Shown here one piece after another: positions 1 through 7,869 of a stretch of DNA of 54,950 nucleotides. The notes beneath the pieces are model-generated. The model did no database searches, was not told the origin of the DNA, and saw nothing but the letters and a program-made list of their open reading frames with translations. A program made the position numbers and the translations under genes. The stretch lies in NCBI GenBank assembly GCA_947649875.1, contig CANSTH010000002.1, positions 1 to 54,950 on the forward strand, read 5' to 3'. Within the stretch, counting starts at the first letter, position 1. Every line of letters begins with the position of its first letter. The DNA comes from an uncultured Parvibacter sp. Its GTDB lineage: Bacteria; Actinomycetota; Coriobacteriia; Coriobacteriales; Eggerthellaceae.

Positions 1-73
1 AACCATGGACTTAGCCTACAAGCACGCACGGCTCATTTGCCGCCCCGACAGCGAATGGCTTCGCCCCGCTTAG
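1..73 (+). CDS. possible 3' end of a gene truncated by the window edge
   Basis: Frame 2 is open from the first base and ends at TAG 71-73, giving a tail ending in RPDSEWLRPA. The stretch is too short to identify. It could equally be a chance open frame, because only about 23 codons are visible. No function can be assigned. Confidence 0.25.
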   Translation, partial: TMDLAYKHARLICRPDSEWLRPA

Positions 74-185
74 ACTTTTTGCGTTCATCGAACGGGAAGA
101 GGGGTAAAAGCCTATGTTCTTCAGACCATGAAATCAAAAGCTCCCGACCCGAGGAATTTTCAGCCGAGCGTCATTTCGATAGCCA

Positions 186-1541
186 CTATTTCATGCGTGC
201 GTAGTCCCCTACAGCCAACATGCCACCCGAAATCTGAGCATCTATGAGGGTCTTCCCTTCGCCCACCGTAAAGGAACCCGCTGGCTGAGTAAGATCGAGA
301 AATGCCTCTGCGGAAGGGAAGCTAAGCGTGAGCTCTCCGCCAGTACGGTTGTAGTTGACTTGGCAGCCTTCTGCGGAACTTACGCCAATGGCCGAGATTC
401 CCCCGTTCAAATTCACATGCATCGTTGTTGGAGCCTCGCCCTGGCACGCAATGGTGGATGAGCCGTTGTTTTGAACCAACTCTATTGTCTGATAGAAGCG
501 GCCTTGCATGTCCAGCTCCCCTTCTACCAACTCCATCTTCCCACTAATGATGCTGTTACCCTGAAAAGCCATCATGCCCGAAGACTGACGCAGCTTGAGG
601 TTCATGAAATCAAGCTCCCGCACTTCCACGTTGCCTCCGCTCACACTTAGCTGCAACATATCCATAATGGCCATAGATTCGGGCACGAGGATTTCTACCC
701 TTGGCTTAGCGGAAGGCTCATCGAGTTGAGACCCGACTGGAGTCGAAGCGTCCCCGTTCGGCGCCTCAACTTGCTCGATGGTAACCAATCCGCCTTCCTG
801 TTTCCATTGAAGCGCTGTGCCGTTCCTAGGAGCACTCTCCCTTACAACCACTGCACCGGCCGTTTCCTGGGGAGTTGCTTCCCTGATGGTCAAGTCTCCA
901 TCCGTCCAATCAACGCGAATGGCAGAAACAACCCCCGATGCGGTAAAGCTACCGGCGCCTTCTGCATAGTAGTCCTCGTTGACAAGCTGGGCCATAGGGT
1001 AGTTGGGCGACACTTCGTAGGCCTCATCGTTCGTTTCGACAACCGTGCCATCCACCATAAAGGCCACCGCAGACAAGACGCCTATAAATACGAGCGCGCC
1101 AAACGCCGCCGCCAAAGCTATGAGAACTTCTCGGGCGGTGCCCATCTTCCGCTTACTTGATGCCTTCTTCTCACCGTGGCTGCTGTTCGGTTCTTGCGCA
1201 CATGCATCGTTTTCGCTTTGTGGGTTCTGCGTTTCCGATGCATTATCGGTCGATGCCGCTTTGCCATTCCCTAGACCTTCTTCATCGGCATCCGCAGTAG
1301 CTGCTCCCTTATCGGCCTCTACTGCGTCTCTTCTTGCCACCTTCCCCCGCAGCAGCTCGTCGACGGTTACGCCGTAGAGGTCGGCCAGGGCCATGATGTT
1401 GCCTATGTCGGGCAGCGATTCGCCCCGCTCCCATTTGGAAACGGCCTGCCGCGAAACGTTCAGCTGCTCGGCCAGCTTTTCTTGGCTCAAGCCGGCGCTC
1501 TGGCGGTACTCCACTAAGCGGGCGGCAATTCTCTGGTTCAT
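186..1541 (-). CDS. XRE-family HTH regulator fused to a membrane-anchored DUF4097-like domain
   Basis: 451 residues. Residues 1-66 form a classic XRE/Cro helix-turn-helix (LSQEKLAEQLNVSRQAVSKW) of the kind that binds operator DNA. A Ser/Glu/Asn-rich acidic linker follows, then one membrane helix near residues 138-165. The rest is a beta-rich region with short alternating strands and many Gly/Asn turns, resembling the DUF4097 putative-adhesin fold. The expected topology is a cytoplasmic DNA-binding head and an extracytoplasmic sensor or structural domain. The start is supported by the Shine-Dalgarno sequence GAGAGGA 5 nt before ATG. It appears monocistronic. The family assignment of the C-terminal half is by pattern only; ligand and targets are unknown. 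Confidence 0.85.
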   Translation of the reverse strand: MNQRIAARLVEYRQSAGLSQEKLAEQLNVSRQAVSKWERGESLPDIGNIMALADLYGVTVDELLRGKVARRDAVEADKGAATADADEEGLGNGKAASTDNASETQNPQSENDACAQEPNSSHGEKKASSKRKMGTAREVLIALAAAFGALVFIGVLSAVAFMVDGTVVETNDEAYEVSPNYPMAQLVNEDYYAEGAGSFTASGVVSAIRVDWTDGDLTIREATPQETAGAVVVRESAPRNGTALQWKQEGGLVTIEQVEAPNGDASTPVGSQLDEPSAKPRVEILVPESMAIMDMLQLSVSGGNVEVRELDFMNLKLRQSSGMMAFQGNSIISGKMELVEGELDMQGRFYQTIELVQNNGSSTIACQGEAPTTMHVNLNGGISAIGVSSAEGCQVNYNRTGGELTLSFPSAEAFLDLTQPAGSFTVGEGKTLIDAQISGGMLAVGDYARMK

Positions 1542-1963
1542 GGGAGTCCTCTCTGCAGGATGGCGGCTGCCGATGCGTCCAAGCTATCGAAATGATGCGT
1601 CAATTCCCACCAAGTTCTGTGGTCAATTGTACCCGCTACCCGCAACTATCAGTTTCCCAAACCTCTGAACTGGGAAAACTACCGAATGGTATCTCGCCGC
1701 CACCATGCAGCTCGCCTATCGTCACCATAAACGCCATCGGATAATACTGCCATCGTTCTCGCTTCGCTTGCTCATAAGGCGCGAACGGGCGTCGAACTTC
1801 TGGCGCATTCACGCCGCATGGGGCGCTAAACCTTGATGGAAGCTCGTGTAATGGGATTTCGGTTGGCCATGTACAATGCTATTCCCAGGTCAACAAGGAT
1901 ATCCACCGATGTATTCGCTACCCATCTTAGCAGCAAGCTCCTGTCCAACGAAACGAGTTCTCT
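1542..1963. other. gene-free stretch between divergent genes
   Basis: I see no convincing gene here. The stretch presumably carries the divergent promoters of the XRE gene and the 1964 gene. One imperfect inverted repeat (AGTTTCCCA ... TGGGAAAACT, about 1647-1681) lies in it. Its TGGGAA half-site recurs as a TGGGAATTTTCCCA palindrome upstream of the 9829 gene. Confidence 0.5.
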
Positions 1964-3019
1964 ATGAAAATGCTCCTGCACCCCCTAACTGCAGCAGGTT
2001 TTTGGCTAACCAACGCACAGCCCATGAGCGCGCTAGGCACCTGCAAGGCAACAGAAATTACCCGGTTCGCTCCAACTCAAAAGACCATCGACTACCTCCG
2101 CGATTCCTATCCTCACATCCCCTGGCCCTTCCACGTCATCGTTACCCAAGGAAGACGCAATCCAACCGAAAGCTTCCGCTTCTACCAGATTCCCAAACAA
2201 TGGAGTCAGCAGCAATTTGCACGAATTGCCCCTGGCATTTACACTCCTTCTCCCGAACAAACACTCGCAAGCCTAGGAAAGCACCTCTCGATCCATGAGT
2301 TGATTTACCTCAGCAGCATTTTCTGCAGCGGTTTTCGTTTCGACCCCAATTCGCCCTTTGGTATTTCCCCCCGGACCCCACTGACTTCCATTGCAAAAAT
2401 CCGAGAATCCCTCAACTCGCCTTCACAACCCTATGGCTTTAGACCGCTTAAGCAGGCTCTTTCGTACATTACAGAGGGAGCCGAGTCTCCGCCCGAGGTT
2501 TTCATGAGCATGGCCTTGAGCCTACCGCAGAAATATGGCGGATCGGGAATTGCGCACTCGCTTGCCAACTGGACATACATGCCATCGCAAAGGGCCCAAG
2601 CAATTGCCGGCCGTGAGGTGGTACGACCTGATATCACTTTCGTTTGCAATGGCAAAATGGTTGCAGTCGAATACGATTCCGACAGTGCGCACCTTTCTAG
2701 GGCACAAGCAGAGCGAGATGAGGCGAAGCGCCTTGCCCTAGAAGCTGATGGAATGAAGGTCATCTCTGTTCGACCTGGGCATTTGAAGCGTGAAGACTAC
2801 ATGGATCTCGTTGCCCAGGAAATCTGTTTCCATTTGGACATTCGTCAAAGCAAACGACCAGAGTGTTACAGCGAGCAGCGCGACAAGCTCTTCCAGCTTG
2901 ATCGATCTCTGTCCCGCTTTTTCTTGTCTGTCGTAACCGTTGAGAACGCAGAAATCGGAACCCTTCGCACCGAGGCCAAGGCTCATCATCCGTACAAATC
3001 TTGTAATTTCGCGCAGTAA
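1964..3019 (+). CDS. conserved-looking hypothetical protein with endonuclease-like (PD-(D/E)XK/DUF559-type) core
   Basis: 351 residues as given by the first ATG; Met21 is an alternative start, and neither has a good ribosome binding site. The N-terminal half resembles the winged-helix/AbiEi-like heads of orphan Coriobacterial proteins (FHVIVTQGRRNP, then a helical LSIHELIYLSSIF stretch). The C-terminal part has RPDITF ... KMVAVEYDS, an Asp followed by a beta strand with Glu-x-Asp. It ends in VISVRPGHL, which fits the nuclease fold of DUF559/Vsr-like proteins. No partner gene is adjacent. The stop codon lies inside a long inverted repeat (2991-3055), so the 3' end forms part of that hairpin. 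Function is inferred only from motif shape and could be defence, DNA repair or none. Confidence 0.75.
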   Translation: MKMLLHPLTAAGFWLTNAQPMSALGTCKATEITRFAPTQKTIDYLRDSYPHIPWPFHVIVTQGRRNPTESFRFYQIPKQWSQQQFARIAPGIYTPSPEQTLASLGKHLSIHELIYLSSIFCSGFRFDPNSPFGISPRTPLTSIAKIRESLNSPSQPYGFRPLKQALSYITEGAESPPEVFMSMALSLPQKYGGSGIAHSLANWTYMPSQRAQAIAGREVVRPDITFVCNGKMVAVEYDSDSAHLSRAQAERDEAKRLALEADGMKVISVRPGHLKREDYMDLVAQEICFHLDIRQSKRPECYSEQRDKLFQLDRSLSRFFLSVVTVENAEIGTLRTEAKAHHPYKSCNFAQ

Positions 3020-3055
3020 GGGACGTTCTTCACATCAAATTGCAAGATTTGTACG
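2991..3055. repeat. inverted repeat built on GTACAAATCT half-sites (copy 1)
   Basis: Arms 2991-3009 and 3037-3055 pair over 19 positions with one G-T wobble and a 27-nt loop. The repeat overlaps the stop codon (3017-3019) of the upstream gene. No T-run follows, so it is not a standard terminator. Confidence 0.85.
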
Positions 3056-3156
3056 GCTTGCCAGCTAATTTGTGGGTGTTTCGGACAGTGGCGGTTCTTT
3101 AACTGCCATCTGAGCTGGGGAAATAATATTGCCCGATTCTCACAAGAGCCATTACG

Positions 3157-3170
3157 CGTACAAATCTTGG
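3157..3170. repeat. unpaired GTACAAATCT half-site
   Basis: CGTACAAATCTTGG lies between the two hairpin copies of the same motif, about 30 nt before the second hairpin. It has no adjacent inverted partner. Confidence 0.6.
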
Positions 3171-3187
3171 GATTCTGCGCATGATTC

Positions 3188-3252
3188 TGTACAAATCTCG
3201 CGTTTTCGTTCCTCGGAGGGTCTGCTTTGTGCAAAAACGCGAGATTTGTACA
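3188..3252. repeat. inverted repeat built on GTACAAATCT half-sites (copy 2)
   Basis: Arms 3188-3206 and 3234-3252 form a perfect 19-bp stem (TGTACAAATCTCGCGTTTT) with a 27-nt loop. Arm and loop lengths match copy 1 exactly although the inner arm sequence differs, which suggests a defined repeat family rather than chance. Confidence 0.9.
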
Positions 3253-3282
3253 GCATGTTAGACATGGGGCAGCAAACAAGAA

Positions 3283-3309
3283 GGCGCCCACCGAAGGGCG
3301 CCCTCTTTT
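3283..3309 (+). terminator. intrinsic terminator-like hairpin
   Basis: GGCGCCC (3283-3289) pairs with GGGCGCC (3296-3302) around a 6-nt loop and is followed by CTCTTTT. It lies downstream of the repeat cluster on the plus strand, so it probably ends transcription from the 1964 gene. Confidence 0.6.
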
Positions 3310-3377
3310 GACAGATTCTAGCTGTACTAGGCGCGGCAAACGTCTGACACTGTCTGCCCGATATTGCCGTGATGGCT

Positions 3378-3450
3378 GCACGGCGCTGCTGCCCGCCTGG
3401 CGCTGCGGCACGGCGCTGCTGCCCGCCTGGCGCTGCCGCACGGCATTGCC
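3378..3450. repeat. 30-bp GC-rich tandem repeat, about 2.4 copies
   Basis: A unit starting GCACGGCGCTGCTGCCCGCC repeats at 3378 and 3408, with a decayed third copy from 3438. Related degenerate CATTGCCGC/TATTGCCGC words surround it (3360-3535). Short ORFs reading through it (AAAPGGQQRR repeats) are compositional artefacts. The gap 3020-3536 holds only these repeats and the hairpins listed separately. Confidence 0.8.
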
Positions 3451-3536
3451 GCACGAGCGCCGCCAATCTGGTGCTGCACCCCAGTATTGCCGCGACGTCA
3501 CTACTGGCTTAGCATTACCACCCCAGTGCCGCTAGC

Positions 3537-4193
3537 CTAGCCCTGCCATTTGCGGTTGCGCAGGATGTAGCAAATCTGCGGGCCGTTGCCCATGTCAGCG
3601 AGGTGGTACACGTCCGATTCGCTCCAGGGCTCCACCCAATCCGCCAGCGTGGTGCGGGTGGCGGTCATGGTGTCGTAGTCGGTGGACAGGTCCTGCGTGG
3701 GTGCCGGCGCCTCGAAGGTGGCAATGCCCTTGTCCAAATCGCCGAAGAAACGAGCGCGCGAACCGCACTGGGAAACGCACTGGGGCAGTTCGCCCTGGGA
3801 AGTGCGCTGCTCGCACAGAGTGCACTTCTCCACCACGCGCTCCTCTTCATTCAAGTAGCGCACGCCGTAGGGGCAGGCCATGGCGCAGAACTGGCAGCCG
3901 ATGCACTTCGCCTTGTCGATCTGCACGGTGCCGTCGGCAATCTTGTGGGACGCCTCAGTGGGGCACACCTTCACGCACTCCGGGTCGGCGCAATGCTGGC
4001 ACTGGATAGGTAAAAAGTACATCTCCACATCGGGCCAGTCGCCGCTGCCACCCTCCTTGGGAGTGGGGCCGATGCGCAGCGTCTTGATCCAGAAGTCGCC
4101 CACGTTCACACCGTTCACAGCCTTACAGGCGGTAGAGCAGGCCAGGCACCCAACGCAACGGTTGAGGTCGGTAACAATTGCAAATTGCGTCAT
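3537..4193 (-). CDS. four-cluster ferredoxin subunit of molybdoenzyme 1 (DmsB-like)
   Basis: 218 residues. Electron-transfer subunit of the DMSO-reductase-family complex encoded immediately upstream. Cysteine clusters typical of DmsB/NrfC ferredoxins are visible: CVGCLACSTAC near the N-terminus, CQHCADPECVKVCP, CIGCQFCAMACP, and CTLCEQ with CVSQC. These match four [4Fe-4S] sites. No Tat or Sec signal is present, as expected for a subunit exported by hitch-hiking on its Tat-bearing partner. Its ATG directly follows the catalytic gene stop (TAA-ATG), which implies translational coupling. No membrane-anchor gene follows, so the route of electrons into the enzyme is not visible here. Confidence 0.93.
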   Translation of the reverse strand: MTQFAIVTDLNRCVGCLACSTACKAVNGVNVGDFWIKTLRIGPTPKEGGSGDWPDVEMYFLPIQCQHCADPECVKVCPTEASHKIADGTVQIDKAKCIGCQFCAMACPYGVRYLNEEERVVEKCTLCEQRTSQGELPQCVSQCGSRARFFGDLDKGIATFEAPAPTQDLSTDYDTMTATRTTLADWVEPWSESDVYHLADMGNGPQICYILRNRKWQG

Positions 4194-7100
4194 TTAGATC
4201 ACGTCTCCTGTCCAATCCGGCTCGCCCTCGCAGCGCGCACGGTTGCCCTTTCCTGTCTGCACCCATTCCTTCAGGCGCGGGTCGGACGCATCGTGTATGC
4301 ACTCGTTGCCGTTAGGATCGCAGGGCACGGGGTTGCCGAACGGCGAGTTCTCCGCCGTGGCCTTGTAAACCAGCACCGGGGTGGAGCGCATATTGGCGCA
4401 ACCGGCCGTGGGGCACTGGCCATAGGGGTTCATCACGCAGTTGATGGATACGGTGTCGAAGCCATGGCCGGCAGTATCGAACTCGGGGAACCACCAGGCG
4501 TGGTTGGCGTTCACAACGCCTTGCTTGATGCCGTAGTACACGTCCAGCACCTCGCGCACCTTGCCCCAGGGGCTCTCGATCCACACCCAATCGCCCTGCT
4601 TGAGGCCCAGGCGCTCGGCGTCGTTGGGGTTCATTTCCACACGGGGGCTGGGCCACAGCTCGCGGCACCAGGGCAGCTGGCGATGCTCGCTGTGGAAGTA
4701 CACCGGCTGGCGGGAACCCGTGGTCATGAGGAAGGAGTTCTCCGGCATGGCCTTCAAGTCGTCCACATAAGTGGGCACCATGAAATCAGTGGCGTCAATC
4801 TGATCGGCCATAGAGGCATCGAACAACTCGGGGGTGGTAACCGGCGAAGTGGCAGGCTCTTTGTAGGCGGGGAACTTGGCCTCGTCGCCCAGATAGGCCT
4901 CGCATACCAGCGACCAAATCTCTATCAGGCCGGAAGCGGTCATGAATCCGGGGTGCAGGTCCACCAACGGGAACAGGTTGAAGCCGCCCTGCTGGCGACG
5001 CCAGCCCATCTCGTGGCGGCGGTAGGTGCCCCAGCGCTCGGGATGCCACTCGCGGCAATCCATCCAGCCGTTCTCCTGGAAGTGCTGCTTGGCCTGGGCC
5101 CATGTGGGGCCATCGGGGAATTCGGCGGTCTTCCAGGCGTCCACGTTGTCTTTCAGCACGCGGTCGTGATCGGGCCACAGATAGCTGGGGGCGCCGGAGG
5201 CATCGTACACATCTCCCAGCTTCTCGCTCCACTCAGCAATGGAGGATTGGCATTGCGGCGCGAAGTTCAGGTTCTGGGCCGGCGCCGCATCCGGATCTTT
5301 GGTGTTCCACGGCACGCCCATGCACTTGTACATGCCCACGTTCCAGTCGGGGTCATAGATGGTCTCGCCGGTGGGCTCCACCGCCTTGCAACCGCAGCCG
5401 AAAAAGCCGCCGGCACCTTGGGACACGCGAGTGGTGTCGATCTCAAGCCAGTGGTCGCAGGGGAAGATGACATCGGCGTTGCCATTGTTGGGGCAGAACC
5501 ACAGGTTGATGTCGGTGAAGAAGTCCAGCTCCTTGGTGGCGTCCCACGCACGGGTGATGTTGCCCATGTTCATGATGTCGCCGGACTGGCACACGCCGCC
5601 GTGCAGCTCGTAAGGGGTGGGGTGCACGTTGTAGGCCACGTCGGCGTTCTGCAGGCATGCATCCCAAATGGTGTTGCTGTCGGCCCAGCGCGCCCAGTAG
5701 CGGTTCAGCGGGAAGCGTTCGGCGTCCACCTGGCCCGCCTGACGCTCAAAGACGGTCTTGGGGTTCGGCCATGCTTGCGAGTTGCGCATCGCACCGCCCA
5801 TGCGCTTGGCAATCACAATGGCCTCCTCGTCGGAGGGCACCTTGTTGCCGTAACGAGCGGCCAACGGAGAGTTGTTGTCCAGCAGGTACTGCACGAAATC
5901 CTGCATGTACTTGGCCATATCTTCCAGGCTGTAGTCGCGGCCCGGCCACATCTTGGCGGCATCGCCGTACGGGGCGCCCGCCTGCATGTTGGAACGACCC
6001 GGGTTGCCGTCGAACTGGCTCTTGGAGGAACCGCGGTTGCCGGCCGGCTCGTCGGAGTTGCCGGTGATGCAGGAGAGAATCTGCAGGCTGCGGTTGTTCT
6101 GGATGGAGTTACCGTTCTGGTCGCAGGCCAGCTGGAAGTGCAGGCCACCGTTGCCGTAGTCGGGGTCGATACGGGTGGTCCAAATGCGCACGCCCTCTTC
6201 CAGCTTGTCGGCCGGAACGCCGGTGATCTGCTCCACCGTGGCAAAGTCGTACTGGCTGGTAAGGTCATGGAAGGCGTCCCACACGGTGCGGGCCTTGTAG
6301 GAATTGCCGTCCTTCAAAGTAACGTCAATCTCGCCGGGGAACAGCGCCGGGATCTTCGCCACGCCCTTGGGGTTGCACTCTTCGGAACCGTTGGGGAAGC
6401 GGTCGGGCTCGGTAGCCGGGTCGGCGAAGGAGGAGGGGGTGGGCAGCCATGCGTCCGCCACCAGGCCGGTCAGCGGATGCTCAATGAAACGACCATCGGT
6501 GGGGATGCGATGCTCCTCGCCTTCCCACTTGCCCTCTTCGGCATCCCAGTAGGTGAGGCGCTCGTTGGCCTCGTCCCACACCATGAAGCGCTGGTACTTG
6601 CCGCCTTCCACCAGGTCGGCCTCGGTCAGCAGCTTGGTCTTCATGTCGATGCCGCCGTTGCCTTCCACAAGCCAGCCCTCAGTGAGCCACGGCTTGTCCT
6701 CGATGAAGAGGAACGGGGCGTTGGACCAGCGACGCACCATGGTGTCGTCGTAGGCCTCGTTCTCGATGACCCAATTGGTCCAGCCCAGCACGATGGCGCC
6801 GTCGGTGCCGGGGCGCAGCGGCAGCCACACATCGGCTTCCTTTCCCAGCGGGGTGACGCGCGGGTCCACGATGATGTGGCTCTCGGCATGGGGGGCCACG
6901 TCGGAAATGGTACGGTTGGTGGTGTCGTAGTTGGAGTACTCAACGGCGGTGCCCCACTGCACGTACACCTTCGGCTCGGCTTCCACTTCCATCCAGGGCG
7001 AGCCCATCTCGTCAGTCATGATGCCGGCGAAGTGGCGCGGGCCCTTGCACACCTGATAGGCCAGGTGAGCGTTGGGGGTACCGAACAGCTGTTTCATGCC

Positions 7101-7598
7101 CTGGTAGGGACCAAGACTCCATACGCGGGAGGTGCCGCACATCACGAAGATTGCCTGGCCGCCGAACTTGTCCTTTATCTCGCCCAGCTTCTGGCCGCAA
7201 ATCTCAAAGGCCTCGTCCATGGAGATGCGCACCCAACCGGGATCGTCGGAACCCTTGGGGTTGGTGCGCTTGACGGGATAGCGCACGCGATCGGGATGAT
7301 AGAGCGCCTGCATGGAAGACTGCGACTTTGCGCAGCAATGGCCGCGAGACTGGGGCGCCGATTCGTCGCCCTCCACCTTCAGCACCTTGTTGTCCTGCAC
7401 GGTTACCCACACGCCGCATTCCACTTTGCCGCAAGCACGGCAGCAGGAGCGCACGCGCTTAACCTCGCCGGTGCTCGCATTCTCATCTGCAGCCAGCGCC
7501 TGCTTCGGCGCGGCAGCAGTGGTTGCCAGCGCGGCAGCGGCTCCGGTCATCGCCATCGTCTTCATGAAGCTGCGACGCGACATCGTTAGCTGAGCCAT
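4194..7598 (-). CDS. DMSO-reductase-family molybdopterin oxidoreductase, catechol-dehydroxylase-like catalytic subunit
   Basis: 1134 residues, longer than typical DmsA (about 800). A Tat signal (MSRRSFMKTM, then an Ala-rich stretch) predicts export. A [4Fe-4S] motif follows (CRACGKVECGV ... GHCCAKSQSS), then the bis-MGD-binding regions (for example IIVDPRVTPLGKEADVWLPL). The head (VRSCCRACGKVECGVWV, then YHPDRVRYPVKRTNPKG) resembles what I recall of the Eggerthella catechol dehydroxylases (Dadh/Hcdh group). So do the length and the two-subunit layout without an anchor. The gene is divergent from a membrane LuxR regulator, as in those inducible loci. The family is certain; reductive dehydroxylation of a catechol-type compound is inferred and the substrate is unknown. 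The Mo-ligand residue could not be fixed by eye; QVCKGPRHF is a candidate region. Confidence 0.93.
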   Translation of the reverse strand: MAQLTMSRRSFMKTMAMTGAAAALATTAAAPKQALAADENASTGEVKRVRSCCRACGKVECGVWVTVQDNKVLKVEGDESAPQSRGHCCAKSQSSMQALYHPDRVRYPVKRTNPKGSDDPGWVRISMDEAFEICGQKLGEIKDKFGGQAIFVMCGTSRVWSLGPYQGMKQLFGTPNAHLAYQVCKGPRHFAGIMTDEMGSPWMEVEAEPKVYVQWGTAVEYSNYDTTNRTISDVAPHAESHIIVDPRVTPLGKEADVWLPLRPGTDGAIVLGWTNWVIENEAYDDTMVRRWSNAPFLFIEDKPWLTEGWLVEGNGGIDMKTKLLTEADLVEGGKYQRFMVWDEANERLTYWDAEEGKWEGEEHRIPTDGRFIEHPLTGLVADAWLPTPSSFADPATEPDRFPNGSEECNPKGVAKIPALFPGEIDVTLKDGNSYKARTVWDAFHDLTSQYDFATVEQITGVPADKLEEGVRIWTTRIDPDYGNGGLHFQLACDQNGNSIQNNRSLQILSCITGNSDEPAGNRGSSKSQFDGNPGRSNMQAGAPYGDAAKMWPGRDYSLEDMAKYMQDFVQYLLDNNSPLAARYGNKVPSDEEAIVIAKRMGGAMRNSQAWPNPKTVFERQAGQVDAERFPLNRYWARWADSNTIWDACLQNADVAYNVHPTPYELHGGVCQSGDIMNMGNITRAWDATKELDFFTDINLWFCPNNGNADVIFPCDHWLEIDTTRVSQGAGGFFGCGCKAVEPTGETIYDPDWNVGMYKCMGVPWNTKDPDAAPAQNLNFAPQCQSSIAEWSEKLGDVYDASGAPSYLWPDHDRVLKDNVDAWKTAEFPDGPTWAQAKQHFQENGWMDCREWHPERWGTYRRHEMGWRRQQGGFNLFPLVDLHPGFMTASGLIEIWSLVCEAYLGDEAKFPAYKEPATSPVTTPELFDASMADQIDATDFMVPTYVDDLKAMPENSFLMTTGSRQPVYFHSEHRQLPWCRELWPSPRVEMNPNDAERLGLKQGDWVWIESPWGKVREVLDVYYGIKQGVVNANHAWWFPEFDTAGHGFDTVSINCVMNPYGQCPTAGCANMRSTPVLVYKATAENSPFGNPVPCDPNGNECIHDASDPRLKEWVQTGKGNRARCEGEPDWTGDVI

Positions 7599-7722
7599 GT
7601 ATCCCCACCTTTCCTCTCTCGTTTACCGGGGGTCGCCCAGGCGGCTCCCCGCCCTTGCGATGAGCTGATAGTAGTTGGCTAAAAATGGGCCGCTTCATAG
7701 GAGCTCGCTGATTTTTAAAGCT

Positions 7723-7744
7723 ATTACGAACATGTGTTTGTAAT
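7723..7744. promoter_or_regulatory. near-perfect palindrome, candidate LuxR operator of locus 1
   Basis: A 22-nt palindrome (ATTAC ... GTAAT, with ACA/TGT core arms) pairs at 9 of 10 positions outside the centre. It sits between the divergent enzyme and LuxR genes. A CGCTGATTTT direct repeat flanks it on both sides (about 7705 and 7753). Being the only strong dyad in this intergenic region, it is the best candidate binding site for the divergent regulator. This is inference; no footprint exists. Confidence 0.5.
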
Positions 7745-7869
7745 ACCAGCCCGCTGATTTTCATCCAAAAGGCCAGAATAGGAGCCAATTCCGCATTTCA
7801 GGTCAATCGGTATGATTTAAGATGGAGGCGCTTTTTTTCGCTAAGGGGAGTGAAGGGGAGGCAACATTG

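Noticed and set aside
3152-3466. minus-strand ORF with AAAPGGQQRR repeats
   Set aside because: It only reads through the 30-bp GC-rich tandem repeat and hairpins; it has no start signal.
4185-7589. 1134-codon plus-strand ORF running opposite the molybdoenzyme gene
   Set aside because: It is the antisense shadow of a GC-rich gene. Its protein is Gly/His/Val-rich without domains, and the minus strand has unmistakable Tat, Fe-S and MGD motifs.
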